In this document: positions 21,052-22,049 of the stretch, in pieces | How the letters are laid out: each line of letters opens with the position of its first letter | Numbering within the stretch: position 1 is the first letter of the stretch | Assembly (NCBI GenBank): GCA_937873535.1 | Contig: CALMYA010000025.1 | Coordinates: 1 to 22,049, forward strand | Reading direction: 5' to 3' | Origin: an uncultured bacterium | Lineage (GTDB): Bacteria; Patescibacteriota; Minisyncoccia; Phycocordibacterales; CAIZLB01 | Length of the DNA stretch: 22,049 nt | Position numbers and translations under genes: made by a program | The notes under the pieces: generated by a model | What the model saw: only the letters and a program-made list of their open reading frames with translations | What the model was told of the DNA's origin: nothing | The model's database searches: none

Positions 21052-22049
21052 AATGTGTGGTGCTTTTTTGCGACTCGTAAATTTGAACGTACTCTGGCGT
21101 AGTCTTCATAAGTTCTTCATGCGTGCCGGCATTAATGAGTTCTCCTTCAACAAGAAGAATAATTTGGTCATACTGCTCAACTGAAGATATTTTCTGCGTC
21201 ACTGAAACCAAAGTAAGGTCTGGGAATTCGGTGCTGATGTTCTTCAGAATATTCTTTTCGGTAAGTGCATCGACTCGCGCGGTGAAGTCATCAAGAAACA
21301 GTACACTAGGGTTAGTGGCCAAAGCGCGAGCGAGCATGATGCGCTGCTTCTGCCCTCCTGAAAGCGAAAGGCCGCGTTCTGAAACTAAAGTATCAAGCCC
21401 GCGTGGCAAGCTCGTGGCAAAATCTCCAAGCTCGGCCACGCGTATCGCCTTCTCTAAGTTTTCTTCGGTTACACCCGAACCGAAGGCAACATTGTCGCGA
21501 AGGCTCAGGTTGAAGAGAATACTGTCTTGAAAAACGAGACCCACGCTCGCATAAAATGAATCGGGGTTATATTCTGAAATTGGCTTACCGTCGTAGAGCA
21601 CGGTTCCTTCTGTTTGATGAACAAGCCCCGAAAGCACGGCCAGAAGTTGCGTCTTACCTGCCGCTGTAGGGCCTATAATGGCAGTTTTAGTGCGTTTTTT
21701 TACCGCAAACGAAACCTTGTTCAATATGTGCTTGTCGCCGATCACGAGCGAGACGTTGTCGAGGGTGATGTCGCCTTCTATTCTTTTTTCCAGAAGACCG
21801 TCGCGGTGCTCTTCGGGTATTGCGTCAAAAACACTTTTAATGCGGGCCATCGAAGCTTGCGAACGGCCTATCATGCTTGAAGTGAATCCTATAATAAAAA
21901 TTGGAAAGATAAGAATTGAAATGTATGTGTTGAATGCGGCGAAATCACCGATGCTCATGCTGCCTTTTATAACGAAACCTCCACCGACATACAAAATTAT
22001 GAGCGATGCCAAGTTAGCGGCAAACATTACTATAGGAATGAGGCTCGAA
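21035..22049 (-). CDS. ABC exporter half-transporter, degenerate Walker B/H-loop (first subunit, 5' part missing)
   Basis: The frame is open past the window edge, so only about 337 C-terminal residues are seen: the last membrane helices (LASLIILYVGGGFVIKG onward) and the ATPase domain. Walker A is GPTAAGKT and the signature is the consensus LSGGQKQR. Walker B ends LFLDDFTA, with Asp in place of the catalytic Glu. The H-loop His is replaced by Gln (VSVTQKISS). This pattern marks the subunit of a heterodimeric exporter that contributes the degenerate ATP site but supplies the good signature motif to the partner's site. It ends in ...THYELQS and overlaps the start of the second subunit. Confidence 0.92.
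   Translation of the reverse strand, partial: SSLIPIVMFAANLASLIILYVGGGFVIKGSMSIGDFAAFNTYISILIFPIFIIGFTSSMIGRSQASMARIKSVFDAIPEEHRDGLLEKRIEGDITLDNVSLVIGDKHILNKVSFAVKKRTKTAIIGPTAAGKTQLLAVLSGLVHQTEGTVLYDGKPISEYNPDSFYASVGLVFQDSILFNLSLRDNVAFGSGVTEENLEKAIRVAELGDFATSLPRGLDTLVSERGLSLSGGQKQRIMLARALATNPSVLFLDDFTARVDALTEKNILKNISTEFPDLTLVSVTQKISSVEQYDQIILLVEGELINAGTHEELMKTTPEYVQIYESQKSTTHYELQS

Overview
The window looks like a chromosome segment of a Patescibacteria/CPR bacterium, most likely Parcubacteria-like. Genes are compact and mostly lack Shine-Dalgarno sites. Several start codons sit about 8 nt after a TATAAT box. TGA reads as stop. The housekeeping proteins (FtsQ, SerRS, DprA, TopA, ParB, MiaA) are divergent in the way typical of that group. 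The phylum call is inference from gene content and style; no rRNA gene is present.

Layout. 1-4471 (minus strand): 5' part of tgt, an 80-aa membrane peptide behind a long structured leader, a D-Ala-D-Ala carboxypeptidase-like protein, ftsQ and serS. 4600-7946 (plus): dprA and topA. 8009-9876 (minus): a Nudix hydrolase and parB. 10021-12450: a small exported protein behind a folded leader (minus), then tRNA-Leu(CAA), a perfect 27-bp palindrome, miaA and a GC-rich exported protein (plus). 12499-13499 (minus): a DHFR/RibD-type reductase and a 34-aa basic protein, separated by about 350 nt without a gene.

The most interesting part is 13577-19096. A tight minus-strand operon runs ATP-cone-NrdB, NrdA (no ATP-cone), an FMN split-barrel protein, a two-TM protein, and a membrane-anchored copper nitrite reductase (NirK/AniA type) with an unusual Gln at the axial type-1 copper position. 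It is transcribed opposite a cysteine-containing ArsR-family regulator. The two promoters overlap almost completely, with three copies of the half-site CATCTATG/CATAGATG in and beside them. The layout suggests joint control of ribonucleotide reduction and nitrite/copper chemistry by one small sensor.

19162-22049 (minus): a heterodimeric ABC exporter pair whose sequence motifs predict one consensus and one degenerate ATP site.

Other structure: a 25-nt sequence shared by two hairpins 2.7 kb apart (one copy flanked by 6-bp direct repeats like a small insertion), two candidate structured leader RNAs, and DnaA-box-like sites. No CRISPR array, rRNA gene or complete insertion sequence was seen.
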